Positions 20,413 to 28,914 of a stretch of DNA of 64,000 nucleotides are shown here, one piece after another. Location of the stretch: positions 434,001 through 498,000 of the forward strand of contig NZ_JAVHTY010000002.1 in the NCBI RefSeq assembly GCF_031085165.1, in the 5' to 3' direction. This DNA comes from Pseudomonas sp. 102515 (GTDB taxonomy: Bacteria > Pseudomonadota > Gammaproteobacteria > Pseudomonadales > Pseudomonadaceae). The position numbers and the translations under genes are program-made. The notes beneath the pieces are model-generated. The model did not search any database. It was given only the letters and a program-made list of their open reading frames with translations, and had not been told where the DNA came from. Numbering within the stretch: position 1 is the stretch's first letter; each line of letters opens with the position of its first letter.

Positions 20413-20440
20413 AAAAAAGCCCGCAGCAGCGGGCTTTTTT
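20413..20440. terminator. Bidirectional terminator between brnQ and the lipoprotein gene
   Basis: AAAAAAGCCCGC, 4-nt loop, GCGGGCTTTTTT. A/T runs on both sides let it serve brnQ on the plus strand and the lipoprotein gene on the minus strand. Confidence 0.93.
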
Positions 20441-20454
20441 CATATCCAGACAGC

Positions 20455-20736
20455 TTACGGCTTGGGCTGGGTAGCCGGCGCATTGCCGTTGGCGGTACCG
20501 GTGGCCGGGCTGACCGAGGTGGCTTCGCCTTTGGATTGCTCCTTGGCAGCCTCGTTGGCGGCTTCGTTGCGCTGCTCGGCAGCCTTGTTGCTCTGCTCAG
20601 CGGCTTTGTTCAGGTTTTCCTGGGCTTTCTGTTCGGTCTTGGCAGCATCCTGAGCCTTGTTTTCGGAAGGCTTGTCACAGGCGGCGAGGCCGAAGGCGGC
20701 AGTGAAGAGCAGGGCGATGGCGAAGGGCTTTTTCAT
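20455..20736 (-). CDS. Small Ala/Glu/Lys-rich lipoprotein, function unknown
   Basis: 93 residues with a lipoprotein signal: MKK, hydrophobic core and lipobox GLAAC (Cys20). The mature part begins DKPSENKAQDA and is a charged alanine-rich helix or coiled coil with repeats near AEQSNKAAEQRNEAANEAAKE, then a flexible T/P/A/G tail. AAGGAG lies 8 bases before the ATG. No enzymatic motif; residue 2 of the mature protein is Asp, which in enterobacteria signals inner-membrane retention, though Pseudomonas sorting rules differ. Similar small lipoproteins occur upstream of htpG in Pseudomonas. Confidence 0.8.
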   Translation of the reverse strand: MKKPFAIALLFTAAFGLAACDKPSENKAQDAAKTEQKAQENLNKAAEQSNKAAEQRNEAANEAAKEQSKGEATSVSPATGTANGNAPATQPKP

Positions 20737-20855
20737 GTGTTTTCTCCTTATGAACTACACGACAGCCGTTCGAGCGCACCGTTAAAAGTTAAGTTCCGCG
20801 TCTAGCCCAAGCATCGCGCAAATTCCTACCTGCATCGCGAACCGAGCGCGCCAAG

Positions 20856-20883
20856 GTTGAAATGTCACCAGGCGCCCCCATCT
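20856..20883 (+). promoter_or_regulatory. Sigma-32 (heat-shock) promoter of htpG
   Basis: GTTGAAA (20856-20862), a 13-nt spacer and CCCCATCT (20876-20883) match the sigma-32 consensus CTTGAAA / CCCCATNT almost perfectly, about 55 bases before the htpG ATG. Confidence 0.8.
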
Positions 20884-20936
20884 CCGCGACATCGCCAGGC
20901 ATCTGGTGCGTACCTATCGATAGCGGAGTTCGTAGC

Positions 20937-22841
20937 ATGAGTGTGGAGACTCAAAAGGAAACCCTAGGCTTCCAGACCGAAGTGAAGCAGCTGCTTCACC
21001 TGATGATTCACTCGCTGTATTCCAACAAGGAAATCTTCCTGCGCGAATTGATTTCCAACGCCTCCGACGCGGCCGACAAGCTCAGATTCGAGGCCTTGTC
21101 CAAGCCCGAACTGCTCGAGGGCGGGGATACGCTGAAGATTCGCCTGAGCTTCGACAAGGAGGCCGGCACGGTCACCCTCGAAGACAACGGCATCGGCATG
21201 AGCCGCGAAGAGGTGATCGTCCACCTCGGCACCATCGCCAAGTCCGGTACCGCCGATTTCCTGAAGAACCTCAGCGGTGACCAGAAGAAGGATTCCAACC
21301 TCATCGGTCAGTTCGGCGTGGGTTTCTACTCGGCCTTCATCGTCGCCGATCAGGTCGACGTCTATACCCGCCGTGCCGGCCAGCCCGCCGCCGAAGGCGT
21401 GCACTGGTCGTCCAGGGGGGAAGGGGAGTTCGAGGTCGCCAACATCGACAAGCCCGAGCGCGGTACCCGCATCGTGCTGCACCTCAAGCCCGAGGAAACC
21501 GAGTTCGCCGATGGCTGGCGCCTGCGCAACGTGGTCAGGAAATACTCCGACCACATCGGCCTGCCCATCGAATTGCCCAAGGAACACCACGGCAGTGACG
21601 AGGAAAAACCCGCCGAGCAGGAATGGGAAACCGTCAACCGCGCCAGCGCGCTCTGGACCCGTCCCCGTACCGAGCTCAAGGACGAGGACTACCAGGAGTT
21701 CTACAAGCACGTCGGCCATGACTTCGAGAATCCCCTGACCTGGAGCCACAACAAGGTCGAGGGCAAGCTCGAATACACTTCGCTGCTGTACGTGCCGGCT
21801 CGCGCGCCCTTCGATCTCTACCAGCGCGAAGCGCCCAAGGGCCTCAAGCTCTATGTGCAGCGCGTCTTCATCATGGACCAGGCCGACCAGTTCCTGCCGC
21901 TGTACCTGAGATTCATCAAGGGTGTGGTGGACTCCAACGACCTGTCGCTGAACGTGTCCCGCGAGATCCTGCAGAAGGATCCGGTGATCGACTCCATGAA
22001 GTCGGCGCTGACCAAGCGCGTGCTGGACATGCTGGAGAAGCTGGCCAAGAGCGAGCCGGAGAAGTACCAGTCGTTCTGGGGGCACTTCGGCCAGGTGCTC
22101 AAGGAGGGTCCGGCGGAAGACTTCGCCAACCGCGAGAAGATCGCCGGCCTACTGCGCTTCGCCTCGACCCACAACGGCGACGATGCCCAGAACGTGTCGC
22201 TGGCCGACTACATCGGCCGGATGAAGGACGGCCAGGACAAGATCTACTACCTGACCGGCGAGAGCCACGCCCAGATCAAGAACAGCCCGCACCTGGAAGT
22301 CTTCCGCAAGAAGGGTGTCGAGGTGCTGCTGCTGACCGATCGCATCGACGAGTGGCTGATGAGCTATCTCACCGAGTTCGACGGCAAGCACTTCGTCGAC
22401 GTCGCCCGTGGCGATCTCGACCTCGGCAAGCTGGACAGCGAAGAAGACAAGCAGGCCCAGGAAGAGGTCGCCAAGACCAAGGAAGGCCTGGTGGAGCGCC
22501 TCAAGCAGGCCCTGGATGCCCAGGTCAGCGAAGTCCGTGTTTCCCATCGCCTGACCGATTCGCCGGCGATCCTGGCCATCGGCGAGCAGGACCTCGGCTT
22601 GCAGATGCGCCGCATCCTGGAAGCCAGCGGTCAGAAGGCGCCGGATTCCAAGCCGATCTTCGAGATCAATCCGCAGCACCCGCTGATCGAGAAACTCGAT
22701 GGCGAGCCCGACGAGGACCGCTTCGCCGACCTGTCGCACATCCTGTTCGATCAGGCTGCGCTGGCCGCGGGCGACAGCCTCAAGGATCCCGCCGCCTATG
22801 TCCGCCGGTTAAACAAACTGCTGGTGGAATTGTCCGCTTGA
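20937..22841 (+). CDS. htpG: Molecular chaperone HtpG (Hsp90)
   Basis: Cytosolic ATP-dependent chaperone, 634 residues, standard bacterial Hsp90 length. The GHKL ATPase motifs are present: [21 protein letters not shown] and [11 protein letters not shown]; the middle domain has the conserved NVSREILQ loop. ATG 20937 ([16 protein letters not shown]) matches the family; the frame is open 25 codons further upstream into the promoter. Expected heat-shock control through the promoter at 20856. Confidence 0.98.
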   Translation: MSVETQKETLGFQTEVKQLLHLMIHSLYSNKEIFLRELISNASDAADKLRFEALSKPELLEGGDTLKIRLSFDKEAGTVTLEDNGIGMSREEVIVHLGTIAKSGTADFLKNLSGDQKKDSNLIGQFGVGFYSAFIVADQVDVYTRRAGQPAAEGVHWSSRGEGEFEVANIDKPERGTRIVLHLKPEETEFADGWRLRNVVRKYSDHIGLPIELPKEHHGSDEEKPAEQEWETVNRASALWTRPRTELKDEDYQEFYKHVGHDFENPLTWSHNKVEGKLEYTSLLYVPARAPFDLYQREAPKGLKLYVQRVFIMDQADQFLPLYLRFIKGVVDSNDLSLNVSREILQKDPVIDSMKSALTKRVLDMLEKLAKSEPEKYQSFWGHFGQVLKEGPAEDFANREKIAGLLRFASTHNGDDAQNVSLADYIGRMKDGQDKIYYLTGESHAQIKNSPHLEVFRKKGVEVLLLTDRIDEWLMSYLTEFDGKHFVDVARGDLDLGKLDSEEDKQAQEEVAKTKEGLVERLKQALDAQVSEVRVSHRLTDSPAILAIGEQDLGLQMRRILEASGQKAPDSKPIFEINPQHPLIEKLDGEPDEDRFADLSHILFDQAALAAGDSLKDPAAYVRRLNKLLVELSA

Positions 22842-22848
22842 AGATAGA

Positions 22849-22875
22849 GAAGCCCGCCTCGGCGGGCTTCTTCTT
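22849..22875 (+). terminator. Rho-independent terminator of htpG
   Basis: GAAGCCCGCC / GGCGGGCTTC stem followed by TTCTT, 7 bases after the htpG stop. Confidence 0.85.
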
Positions 22876-22896
22876 ATCCACCCTTTGGAGGCCCCC

Positions 22897-23634
22897 ATGG
22901 TCGATGTCACTGTAAAACCCGTTGCCTACGAAATCGATGGTCAGCCATTCGAGAGCCAGCTGGTGTACGCCACCAGCGGTAATCCCACCCGCCCGGGCGT
23001 GCTCCTGGCGCCCAACTGGATGGGGGTATCCCATGGCGCCGTGGAGCAGGCCAAGGCGCTGGCCGAGGCCGACGGCCTGGCCTACTTGGTAGTGGATTTC
23101 TACGGTCGCAATGTGCGTCCGCAGAATGCCGACGAGGCCCTGGCGGCCATGACGCCGATCCGCGGCGATCGCGCGCTGTTGCGCCAGCGCATGCAGGCAG
23201 CCCATGCGGCGCTGGTCGCCCAGGCCGAGACGGCGGCGGTGGACGTCCACCAGATCGCTGCCATCGGCTTCTGTTTTGGCGGCTGCGCGGCCCTGGAACT
23301 GGCGCGCGACGGTGCCCCGCTGAGCGCCGTGGTAACTTTCCACGCCAACCTGGACACGCCCAATCCGGCCGATGCGGCCCGTATCACCGGTCCGGTGCTG
23401 GTGCTGCACGGCGCCTCCGATCCGATGGTGCCGGACGAGCAACTGACGGGCTTCCGCCAGGAGATGGATGCCGCCCAGGTGGATTGGCAACTATTGAGCT
23501 ATGGCGGCGCGGTGCATTCCTTCACCGATCCCGAGGCCAGCAATCCGGGCAAGCAGCAGTATCACCCGGTAGTGGCCAAGCGCGCCTTCCTGGCGATGCG
23601 CAACCTGTTCGCCGAAGTCTTCGCCCAGGGCTGA
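22897..23634 (+). CDS. Dienelactone hydrolase family protein
   Basis: Alpha/beta hydrolase of 245 residues related to carboxymethylenebutenolidase. The family triad is visible: Cys126 in GFCFGGCAAL, Asp in HGASDPMVPDE and His in YGGAVHSFTDPEA. A TGGAGG ribosome site lies directly before ATG 22897. No aromatic degradation genes surround it, so the true substrate is unknown; it has its own position between the htpG terminator and the convergent sprT-like gene. Confidence 0.92.
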   Translation: MVDVTVKPVAYEIDGQPFESQLVYATSGNPTRPGVLLAPNWMGVSHGAVEQAKALAEADGLAYLVVDFYGRNVRPQNADEALAAMTPIRGDRALLRQRMQAAHAALVAQAETAAVDVHQIAAIGFCFGGCAALELARDGAPLSAVVTFHANLDTPNPADAARITGPVLVLHGASDPMVPDEQLTGFRQEMDAAQVDWQLLSYGGAVHSFTDPEASNPGKQQYHPVVAKRAFLAMRNLFAEVFAQG

Positions 23635-23676
23635 TGATTTTCGCTGCCTGCCGGAACCCGGTCGGGCCCGGCAGGG

Positions 23677-24177
23677 TCAGCCGCGGATGACTTCCTGGGT
23701 GAAGTCCAGGGGGCCGCGGCAACGTCGACACAGATAGCGCCGTCCCTTGCGTACCAGGGCATGACGCTGGGCGGTGAATTCGAAGCGACCGTCCGGACAG
23801 TTGCAGCGATACAGGTACAGGGTGCGTGCTCGTTGCGGCAATTCGTAGGTATGGCAGCGATCCGGCGGCAAGCCATAGACGCCACGCATGATCAGCTGCC
23901 ATTCCTCGCCATGGGGCCTGATGCTGCCGCCAAACAATTGGTGCGCCACCAGATGCGCCACTTCGTGGGCCACGGTCTGTTCGAGGAAGTGGGCGCGATT
24001 TTCCTGATAGAGCTGCCCGTTGAATCTCAACCGGTTCTCGGTGAGATGGGCGACGCCTGCGCGCTGGCCACGCAGGGCCAGGCTGACGTCGGGACGAGGA
24101 AAGCGGCGTTTGAAGAAGGCTTCGGCCTGTCGATAGCAGTCTTCGACCCGGTCTTTGAGTGGTTCAGGCATGGGCAA
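23677..24177 (-). CDS. SprT-family zinc metalloprotease-like protein
   Basis: 166 residues. The metallopeptidase signature HEVAH is near residue 71, followed by a further histidine in RPHGEEWQ, and a C-terminal zinc-ribbon-like pair (YRCNCPDG and LCRRCRG). This architecture is that of SprT/Spartan-like proteins; bacterial SprT function is poorly known. It lies 19 bases downstream of the DnaJ-related gene on the same strand, so the two probably form an operon. Confidence 0.92.
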   Translation of the reverse strand: MPMPEPLKDRVEDCYRQAEAFFKRRFPRPDVSLALRGQRAGVAHLTENRLRFNGQLYQENRAHFLEQTVAHEVAHLVAHQLFGGSIRPHGEEWQLIMRGVYGLPPDRCHTYELPQRARTLYLYRCNCPDGRFEFTAQRHALVRKGRRYLCRRCRGPLDFTQEVIRG

Positions 24178-24196
24178 CCTCTGAGGAACCGGGCAA

Positions 24197-24817
24197 TTAT
24201 GCAGAAGCTCGTGCCTGTGCCCTAGCGTCCGCGGTCGGCTGGTGACCGTAGTGCCGCCTCAGCGTGTCCATGGCCGCATTGATGGTTTGCAGCCGACCGG
24301 TGCTGCCGCCACGATCCGGATGGTGACGACTGGCGAGCTGGCGATAGCGGCGGCGGATCTGGCCGTAGTCGGCCGAACGATCCAGGCCCAGCAGGCGCAG
24401 GGCTTCCAGCAGTTCGGACTCACCATTGACCAGCGCCCAGAAGTGATTGAGCAGGTTGGCCACGTCTTCCCGGGTGGTGGTCTCCAGCTGGGTGAGATCC
24501 AGGTAATAGGCGCGCAGCGGATCGGCCACGATCAGCCCGGGCCGGGCGCGCAGATAGGGTCGCAGTTCGATGCGCAGGGCGCTGATGACCAGTTCGGCGC
24601 GCTGTTCGGCACGCAACTGGTCGCGCAGCTGGTAGAGGGCATTGAAGACGCGGAAATGCAGGCGGAAGAGTTCGTAGTTGTCGGTCACCGGGCGTGGCGG
24701 AACCAGTGGCGAGCCTGTGCGGCGCAAGGCCTGCAGCAACTCGTATTCCGACAGGCTGGCCTGGGCTCTGAGCAGTTCCTGATGGAGCGCCGTCATGAAC
24801 GCCTGGGTTTCGTTCAT
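24197..24817 (-). CDS. DnaJ-related protein with C-terminal J domain
   Basis: 206 residues. The N-terminal about 130 residues match the DNAJ-related N-terminal type (ELLQALRRTG, NYELFRLHFRVFNALYQL); the C-terminal part (about 138-195) is a J domain with the HPD loop in ASRHHPDRGG. It should stimulate an Hsp70 partner, which is not encoded nearby. Divergent from ttcA across a 97-bp gap and followed by the SprT-like gene. Confidence 0.92.
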   Translation of the reverse strand: MNETQAFMTALHQELLRAQASLSEYELLQALRRTGSPLVPPRPVTDNYELFRLHFRVFNALYQLRDQLRAEQRAELVISALRIELRPYLRARPGLIVADPLRAYYLDLTQLETTTREDVANLLNHFWALVNGESELLEALRLLGLDRSADYGQIRRRYRQLASRHHPDRGGSTGRLQTINAAMDTLRRHYGHQPTADARAQARASA

Positions 24818-24914
24818 GGCTGCCGGTCGCTACGGACTGACGTTCGGGGTAGGGCGGCGGACGCTTTGCGCGTAAAATGCCGGCCTTTCGTTTTTTCCTT
24901 TCGCGGATTCATCC

Positions 24915-25739
24915 ATGGGCACCCTTTCGGTCAACCAGAACAAGCTGCAGAAACGCCTGCGCCGTCTTACCGGCGAAGCCATCGCCGACTACAACATGAT
25001 CGAGGACGGCGACAAGGTCATGGTCTGCCTGTCCGGTGGCAAGGACAGCTACACCCTGCTCGACATGCTGCTCTATCTACAGAAGGTCGCACCGATTCGC
25101 TTCGAGATCGTGGCGGTCAACCTCGACCAGAAGCAGCCGGGCTTTCCTGAGCACGTTTTACCTCAGTACCTGAAGGAACTGGGGGTCGAATACCACATTC
25201 TGGAACGTGATACCTATTCCGTGGTGAAGGAAAAGATTCCCGAGGGCAAGACCACCTGTTCGCTGTGCTCGCGGCTGCGGAGGGGCATCCTCTACACCTT
25301 CGCCGACGAGATCCGCGCGACGAAGATGGCGCTCGGCCATCATCGTGACGACATGGTAGAAACCTTCTTTCTCAATTTGTTCCATGGCGGCACCCTCAAG
25401 GCCATGCCGCCCAAGTTGCGCGCCGATGACGGCCGCAATGTGGTGATCCGCCCGCTCGCCTACTGCAACGAGAAGGACATCGAGGCCTACGCCGTCCTGC
25501 GCGAATTCCCCATCATTCCCTGCAACCTTTGCGGCTCCCAGGAAAACCTGCAGCGCAAGGTGGTCAAGGAGATGCTGCTGGAGTGGGAGCGCAAGACGCC
25601 GGGACGCACCGAGATCATGTTCCGCGCCCTGCAGAACGTGGTGCCCTCGCAGCTGGCCGATCGCGAGCTGTTCGACTTCGCCAGTCTCAAGATCGATGAC
25701 AGCGCCACGCCGCGCTTCGTCCAGGTGATGAATCTCTGA
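24915..25739 (+). CDS. ttcA: tRNA 2-thiocytidine(32) synthetase TtcA
   Basis: ATP- and Fe-S-dependent enzyme that thiolates C32 in some tRNAs. 274 residues: PP-loop [11 protein letters not shown] near residue 41, [10 protein letters not shown] (CxxC pair about 116-119) and a third cluster-type cysteine motif CNLCGSQ near 199. Its stop overlaps the start of the next gene (TGATG). Confidence 0.97.
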   Translation: MGTLSVNQNKLQKRLRRLTGEAIADYNMIEDGDKVMVCLSGGKDSYTLLDMLLYLQKVAPIRFEIVAVNLDQKQPGFPEHVLPQYLKELGVEYHILERDTYSVVKEKIPEGKTTCSLCSRLRRGILYTFADEIRATKMALGHHRDDMVETFFLNLFHGGTLKAMPPKLRADDGRNVVIRPLAYCNEKDIEAYAVLREFPIIPCNLCGSQENLQRKVVKEMLLEWERKTPGRTEIMFRALQNVVPSQLADRELFDFASLKIDDSATPRFVQVMNL

Positions 25740-26410
25740 TGCGGGATTACGCCTGGCTGCTCGAATATGCCCTCAACCGCTGCGGCTCTCGCGCGGCCCT
25801 GGAGGCGCGGCTGCCGCAACCGGTGGACGCCGCCACCCTGGCGTCCGTGGGCGATGACCGCTATCTGTCGCTGCTGACCCGCCGCATCTTTCGCGCCGGA
25901 CTCAAGCACAGCCTGGTGGACGCCAAGTGGCCGGCCTTCGAGGAGGTCTTCTTCGGCTTCGATCCGGAGAAGGTGGTGCTCATGGGCGGCGAGCGTCTGG
26001 AGCGGCTGATGCAGGACGCCCGTCTGATACGCCACCTGGGCAAGTTGCGCAGCGTGCCGATCAACGCCCAGATGGTGCTGGACTTCCAGCGCAGTCACGG
26101 CAGCTTCGGCCAGTTGCTGGCCGAATGGCCGACGCAGGACATCGTCGGCCTCTGGGAGCTGCTGACCAAACGCGGCAATCAGCTGGGTGGCCTGTCGGCG
26201 CAGCGCGTCCTGCGCATGGCTGGCAAGGACACCTTTCTGGCGACCGACGACGTGGTGACGGCGCTCAAGGCGCAGAACATCCTCGACAAGGCACCCACCG
26301 CCAAGCGTGATCGGCAGAAAATGCAGGAGGCCTTCAACCTCTGGCAGGAACAGAGCGGCCGCCCACTCTGCCAGCTGTCGGTGATGCTGGCCCTGACGGT
26401 GAATCATTGA
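25739..26410 (+). CDS. DNA-3-methyladenine glycosylase I (Tag)-like protein with altered active site
   Basis: 223 residues. The helix-hairpin region aligns with Tag: AGL...FEEVFFGFDPEKV and RLMQDARLIRHLGKL. However, at the positions of E. coli Tag Glu38 and Trp46, which contact the damaged base, this protein has Arg49 and His57, and the N- and C-terminal Cys/His zinc ligands of Tag are not recognisable. Normal 3-methyladenine excision is therefore doubtful (inference; residue numbers from memory). It overlaps ttcA by 1 base and the sirtuin gene by 4, so all three are probably co-expressed. Confidence 0.8.
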   Translation: MRDYAWLLEYALNRCGSRAALEARLPQPVDAATLASVGDDRYLSLLTRRIFRAGLKHSLVDAKWPAFEEVFFGFDPEKVVLMGGERLERLMQDARLIRHLGKLRSVPINAQMVLDFQRSHGSFGQLLAEWPTQDIVGLWELLTKRGNQLGGLSAQRVLRMAGKDTFLATDDVVTALKAQNILDKAPTAKRDRQKMQEAFNLWQEQSGRPLCQLSVMLALTVNH

Positions 26411-27171
26411 CCGACGCCCTGGTGCGTGCTCACGGCCTGCTGCAGCGGGCCGGGCGGGTGCTGTTCATCACCGGGGCGGGGCTGTCCGCCGACTCGGGAC
26501 TGCCGACCTATCGCGGGCTCGGCGGGCTGTACAACGGCCTCACCGAGGAAGGCATCCCCATCGAGGCGGCCCTGTCGGGCAGCATGCTCCGGCAGCGTCC
26601 GGAGCTCTGCTGGCGCTACCTGGCGCAACTCGGCCGGGCCTGTGCCGCGGCCAGGCCCAATGCGGCGCACCAGGCGATCACCGACTTCGGCGTCAGTCAC
26701 CCCGGCAGCTGGGTGCTGACGCAGAACATCGACGGCTTTCATCGGCAGTCGGGTTTCCCCCCGGAACGACTGATCGAGATCCATGGGCACCTGGAGCCGC
26801 TCGCCTGCATGAGGTGCGCGCAGGCCGTCGAGGAGGCGCAAGGTCACCTGGCCGGTCCGTTGCCGCCGCGTTGTCCTGCTTGCGGCGGCATTCTGCGGCC
26901 ACCCGTGGTGCTGTTCGAGGAAGCCTTGCCGGTCACCGAGCTGCAGCGTCTGCAGGAGGCGGTGGAGGAGGGCTTCGACCTGGTGATCGCCGTCGGCACC
27001 ACGGCCGCCTTCGGCTATATCCAGGCGCCGATCAGTCATGCCCTGGCTCAGGGTGGTGACTTCATCGAAATCAATCCGGACCGCTCGTCGCTGAGTGGCC
27101 TGGCGACCGTTCAGATCAAAAAAAGGGCCATAGACGTCCTTCCTCGACTTTTGAGTCACATCGAGGGCTAA
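26407..27171 (+). CDS. NAD-dependent protein deacylase, sirtuin family
   Basis: 254 residues. Sirtuin motifs: GAGLSADSGLPTYRG (NAD binding), TQNIDGFHRQSG (catalytic region, with the general-base histidine in EIHGHL), zinc cysteines CMRC and CPAC, PPVVLFEE and the GTTAAFGY segment. The start is TTG at 26407 inside the stop of the preceding gene; no better start is available before the NAD motif. It would remove acyl groups from lysines; the target is unknown. Confidence 0.93.
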   Translation: MTDALVRAHGLLQRAGRVLFITGAGLSADSGLPTYRGLGGLYNGLTEEGIPIEAALSGSMLRQRPELCWRYLAQLGRACAAARPNAAHQAITDFGVSHPGSWVLTQNIDGFHRQSGFPPERLIEIHGHLEPLACMRCAQAVEEAQGHLAGPLPPRCPACGGILRPPVVLFEEALPVTELQRLQEAVEEGFDLVIAVGTTAAFGYIQAPISHALAQGGDFIEINPDRSSLSGLATVQIKKRAIDVLPRLLSHIEG

Positions 27172-27240
27172 AAAAACTTGCCATCTGTGATCCAGGTCGG
27201 CAAGGTGTCGAAACTTTTAAAAAACGACACGGTCGTGCCC

Positions 27241-27906
27241 ATGCCAAGGAACCGCCTCGCACCCCTCGTGCCCCTGTCTTTTGTCTGTCTGCTCGCCGCC
27301 TGTGCGAGTGCGCCGCAAAGTCCCGACGCCATCGTTACCCAGGAATCGTCCACTCCCTCCCGGACTTTCCAGACCGCTTCGCTACATGGCCTGGGTGGCG
27401 CTGGCAACGGCTCCGCGTCCGTGGAGACCGAGGGTGCTCAGCAACGTCCGGTCTTCCCCCATACCCAATCGCCGCATCAGCTCGATTGGGAGCGCGAGGT
27501 CGGTCCGCGCCAGGCACTGCCGAATCTGGCGGACCAGATCCTCAATCGCGCCACCCAGCTGGTGGGGACGCCCTATCGCCGCGGCGGCAGTACCCTGGCC
27601 GGATTCGACTGCAGCGGTTTCGTCAATTACGTCTTTCGCGAGCGCGCCGGCATGACCCTGCCGCGCTCCACCCGCGAGATCATCGATCTCGAAGTACCGG
27701 TAGTCAGCAAGAACGATCTGGAACCTGGCGATCTGTTGCTGTTCAATAGCAACGGCCGTGGCCGGGTCAGTCACACCGGTATCTACATGGGCGAGGGCAA
27801 GTTCATCCATTCCTCCAGTCGCCGGAGCGGCGGAGTGCGGGTGGACAGCCTGGACGACCAGTACTGGAAGGTGAGTTTCCTGGAAGGCAAGCGCGTATTG
27901 CGCTGA
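27241..27906 (+). CDS. NlpC/P60 family lipoprotein, peptidoglycan endopeptidase (copy 1)
   Basis: 221 residues: lipoprotein signal with lipobox LLAAC (Cys20), a linker of about 75 residues, then an NlpC/P60 cysteine peptidase domain with FDCSGFVNYVF (catalytic Cys), GRVSHTGIYMGEG (catalytic His) and KFIHSSSRRSGG. Expected to cut D-Glu-meso-DAP bonds in the periplasm. ATG 27241 begins a proper signal; an upstream in-frame TTG at 27178 is unlikely. The 69-bp spacer after the sirtuin gene carries two inverted repeats. A paralogue follows at once. Confidence 0.93.
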   Translation: MPRNRLAPLVPLSFVCLLAACASAPQSPDAIVTQESSTPSRTFQTASLHGLGGAGNGSASVETEGAQQRPVFPHTQSPHQLDWEREVGPRQALPNLADQILNRATQLVGTPYRRGGSTLAGFDCSGFVNYVFRERAGMTLPRSTREIIDLEVPVVSKNDLEPGDLLLFNSNGRGRVSHTGIYMGEGKFIHSSSRRSGGVRVDSLDDQYWKVSFLEGKRVLR

Positions 27907-28002
27907 GGCGTATCGCCGCGATCTTCGCCGGTGCGCTTCGAGGACCCGTCGAGGCTGCGTGGCAGGCCGACGGTGATCGATGGATAACTAAGGATGTCTC
28001 CA

Positions 28003-28539
28003 ATGCCGCATGCGGCTCGCCTCGGATTGTATTGCGCCTTCGTGCTGCTGGCCGCCTGTGCCGGCAGGCCGCCCCAGGCCCCCGCACCGGCCGCCCCGGT
28101 CGTTTCCCGTCCCCTGCTGGAAAGCCAGGCCCAGGCGGCCAACGATGTACTCTTTCGGGCCATCGGCCTGGTCGGCACCCCCTATCGCTATGGCGGCAAC
28201 ACCCCGGCCGGTGGGTTCGACTGCAGTGGCCTGATCGGCTACGTCTATCGCGATGCGGCTGGCGTGACCCTGCCGCGCTCGACCCGCGAGATGATCACCC
28301 TCGGCTCGCCCAATGTGGCGCGCAACGCCCTGCAGCCCGGTGATCTGATCTTCTTCGCCACCGCCGGTGGTCGTCAGGTCAGCCATGCCGGCATCTATGT
28401 CGGGGAAGGGCGCTTCGTGCATGCGCCGCGTACCGGCGGTACCGTGCGTCTGGACAGCCTGGCCAAGCCCTACTGGCAGAACAGCTACCTGCAGGCCAAG
28501 CGCGTGCTGGTCACGCCGAGTCTCGCCGGCGGCTATTGA
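28003..28539 (+). CDS. NlpC/P60 family lipoprotein, peptidoglycan endopeptidase (copy 2)
   Basis: 178 residues, shorter paralogue of the gene before it. Lipobox LLAAC, a short Pro/Ala linker (APAPAAPV), and an NlpC/P60 domain with GFDCSGLIGYVYRD and RQVSHAGIYVGEG. ATG 28003 sits 9 bases after AAGG; an ATG at 27994 overlaps that ribosome site. Both copies share the TPYRxGG, LPRSTRE and SHxGIY blocks, indicating a tandem duplication with linker shortening. Confidence 0.93.
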   Translation: MPHAARLGLYCAFVLLAACAGRPPQAPAPAAPVVSRPLLESQAQAANDVLFRAIGLVGTPYRYGGNTPAGGFDCSGLIGYVYRDAAGVTLPRSTREMITLGSPNVARNALQPGDLIFFATAGGRQVSHAGIYVGEGRFVHAPRTGGTVRLDSLAKPYWQNSYLQAKRVLVTPSLAGGY

Positions 28540-28593
28540 ACCCCGTTTCGCCTGGACCGCTCGAATGGGCATCCAGCCCGTGCGGAGCCCATC

Positions 28594-28914
28594 ATGCCCC
28601 AGGCGATACGTCTGCCGCCCCAGCCGGCTCGTTGCGAGCTGTGCGGTCGGGCGGCGCCGCTCACCCGCCATCATCTGATTCCTCGCTCGCTGCACGACAA
28701 GGCCTACGTGCGCAAGAGATTCGACCGCGTCAGCCGGATCACCGCCACCCTCTGGGTCTGCCGACCCTGCCACAACCATATCCACCAGACCTTCGACGAA
28801 AAGACCCTAGCGCTGGAATACAACAGCCGCGAATTGCTGCTCAGCGACGTGCGCATTCGCCAGTTCGTCGACTGGCTGGCGGCCAAGCCCGATGGCTTCG
28901 TCCCCAAGCGCTAA
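28594..28914 (+). CDS. Small HNH-type protein
   Basis: 106 residues. Two zinc-type cysteine pairs (CELC and CRPC) flank HHLIPRS, and CRPCHNHIHQTF ends the motif, as in HNH nucleases. GCGGAG lies 7 bases before the ATG. Family members include both real nucleases and uncharacterised housekeeping proteins; there is no restriction, phage or toxin gene next to it, so a defence role is not supported by context. Confidence 0.85.
   Translation: MPQAIRLPPQPARCELCGRAAPLTRHHLIPRSLHDKAYVRKRFDRVSRITATLWVCRPCHNHIHQTFDEKTLALEYNSRELLLSDVRIRQFVDWLAAKPDGFVPKR

Noticed and set aside
28594-28914. HNH gene as part of a defence or toxin system
   Set aside because: No restriction, methylase, phage or immunity partner and no composition shift around it.
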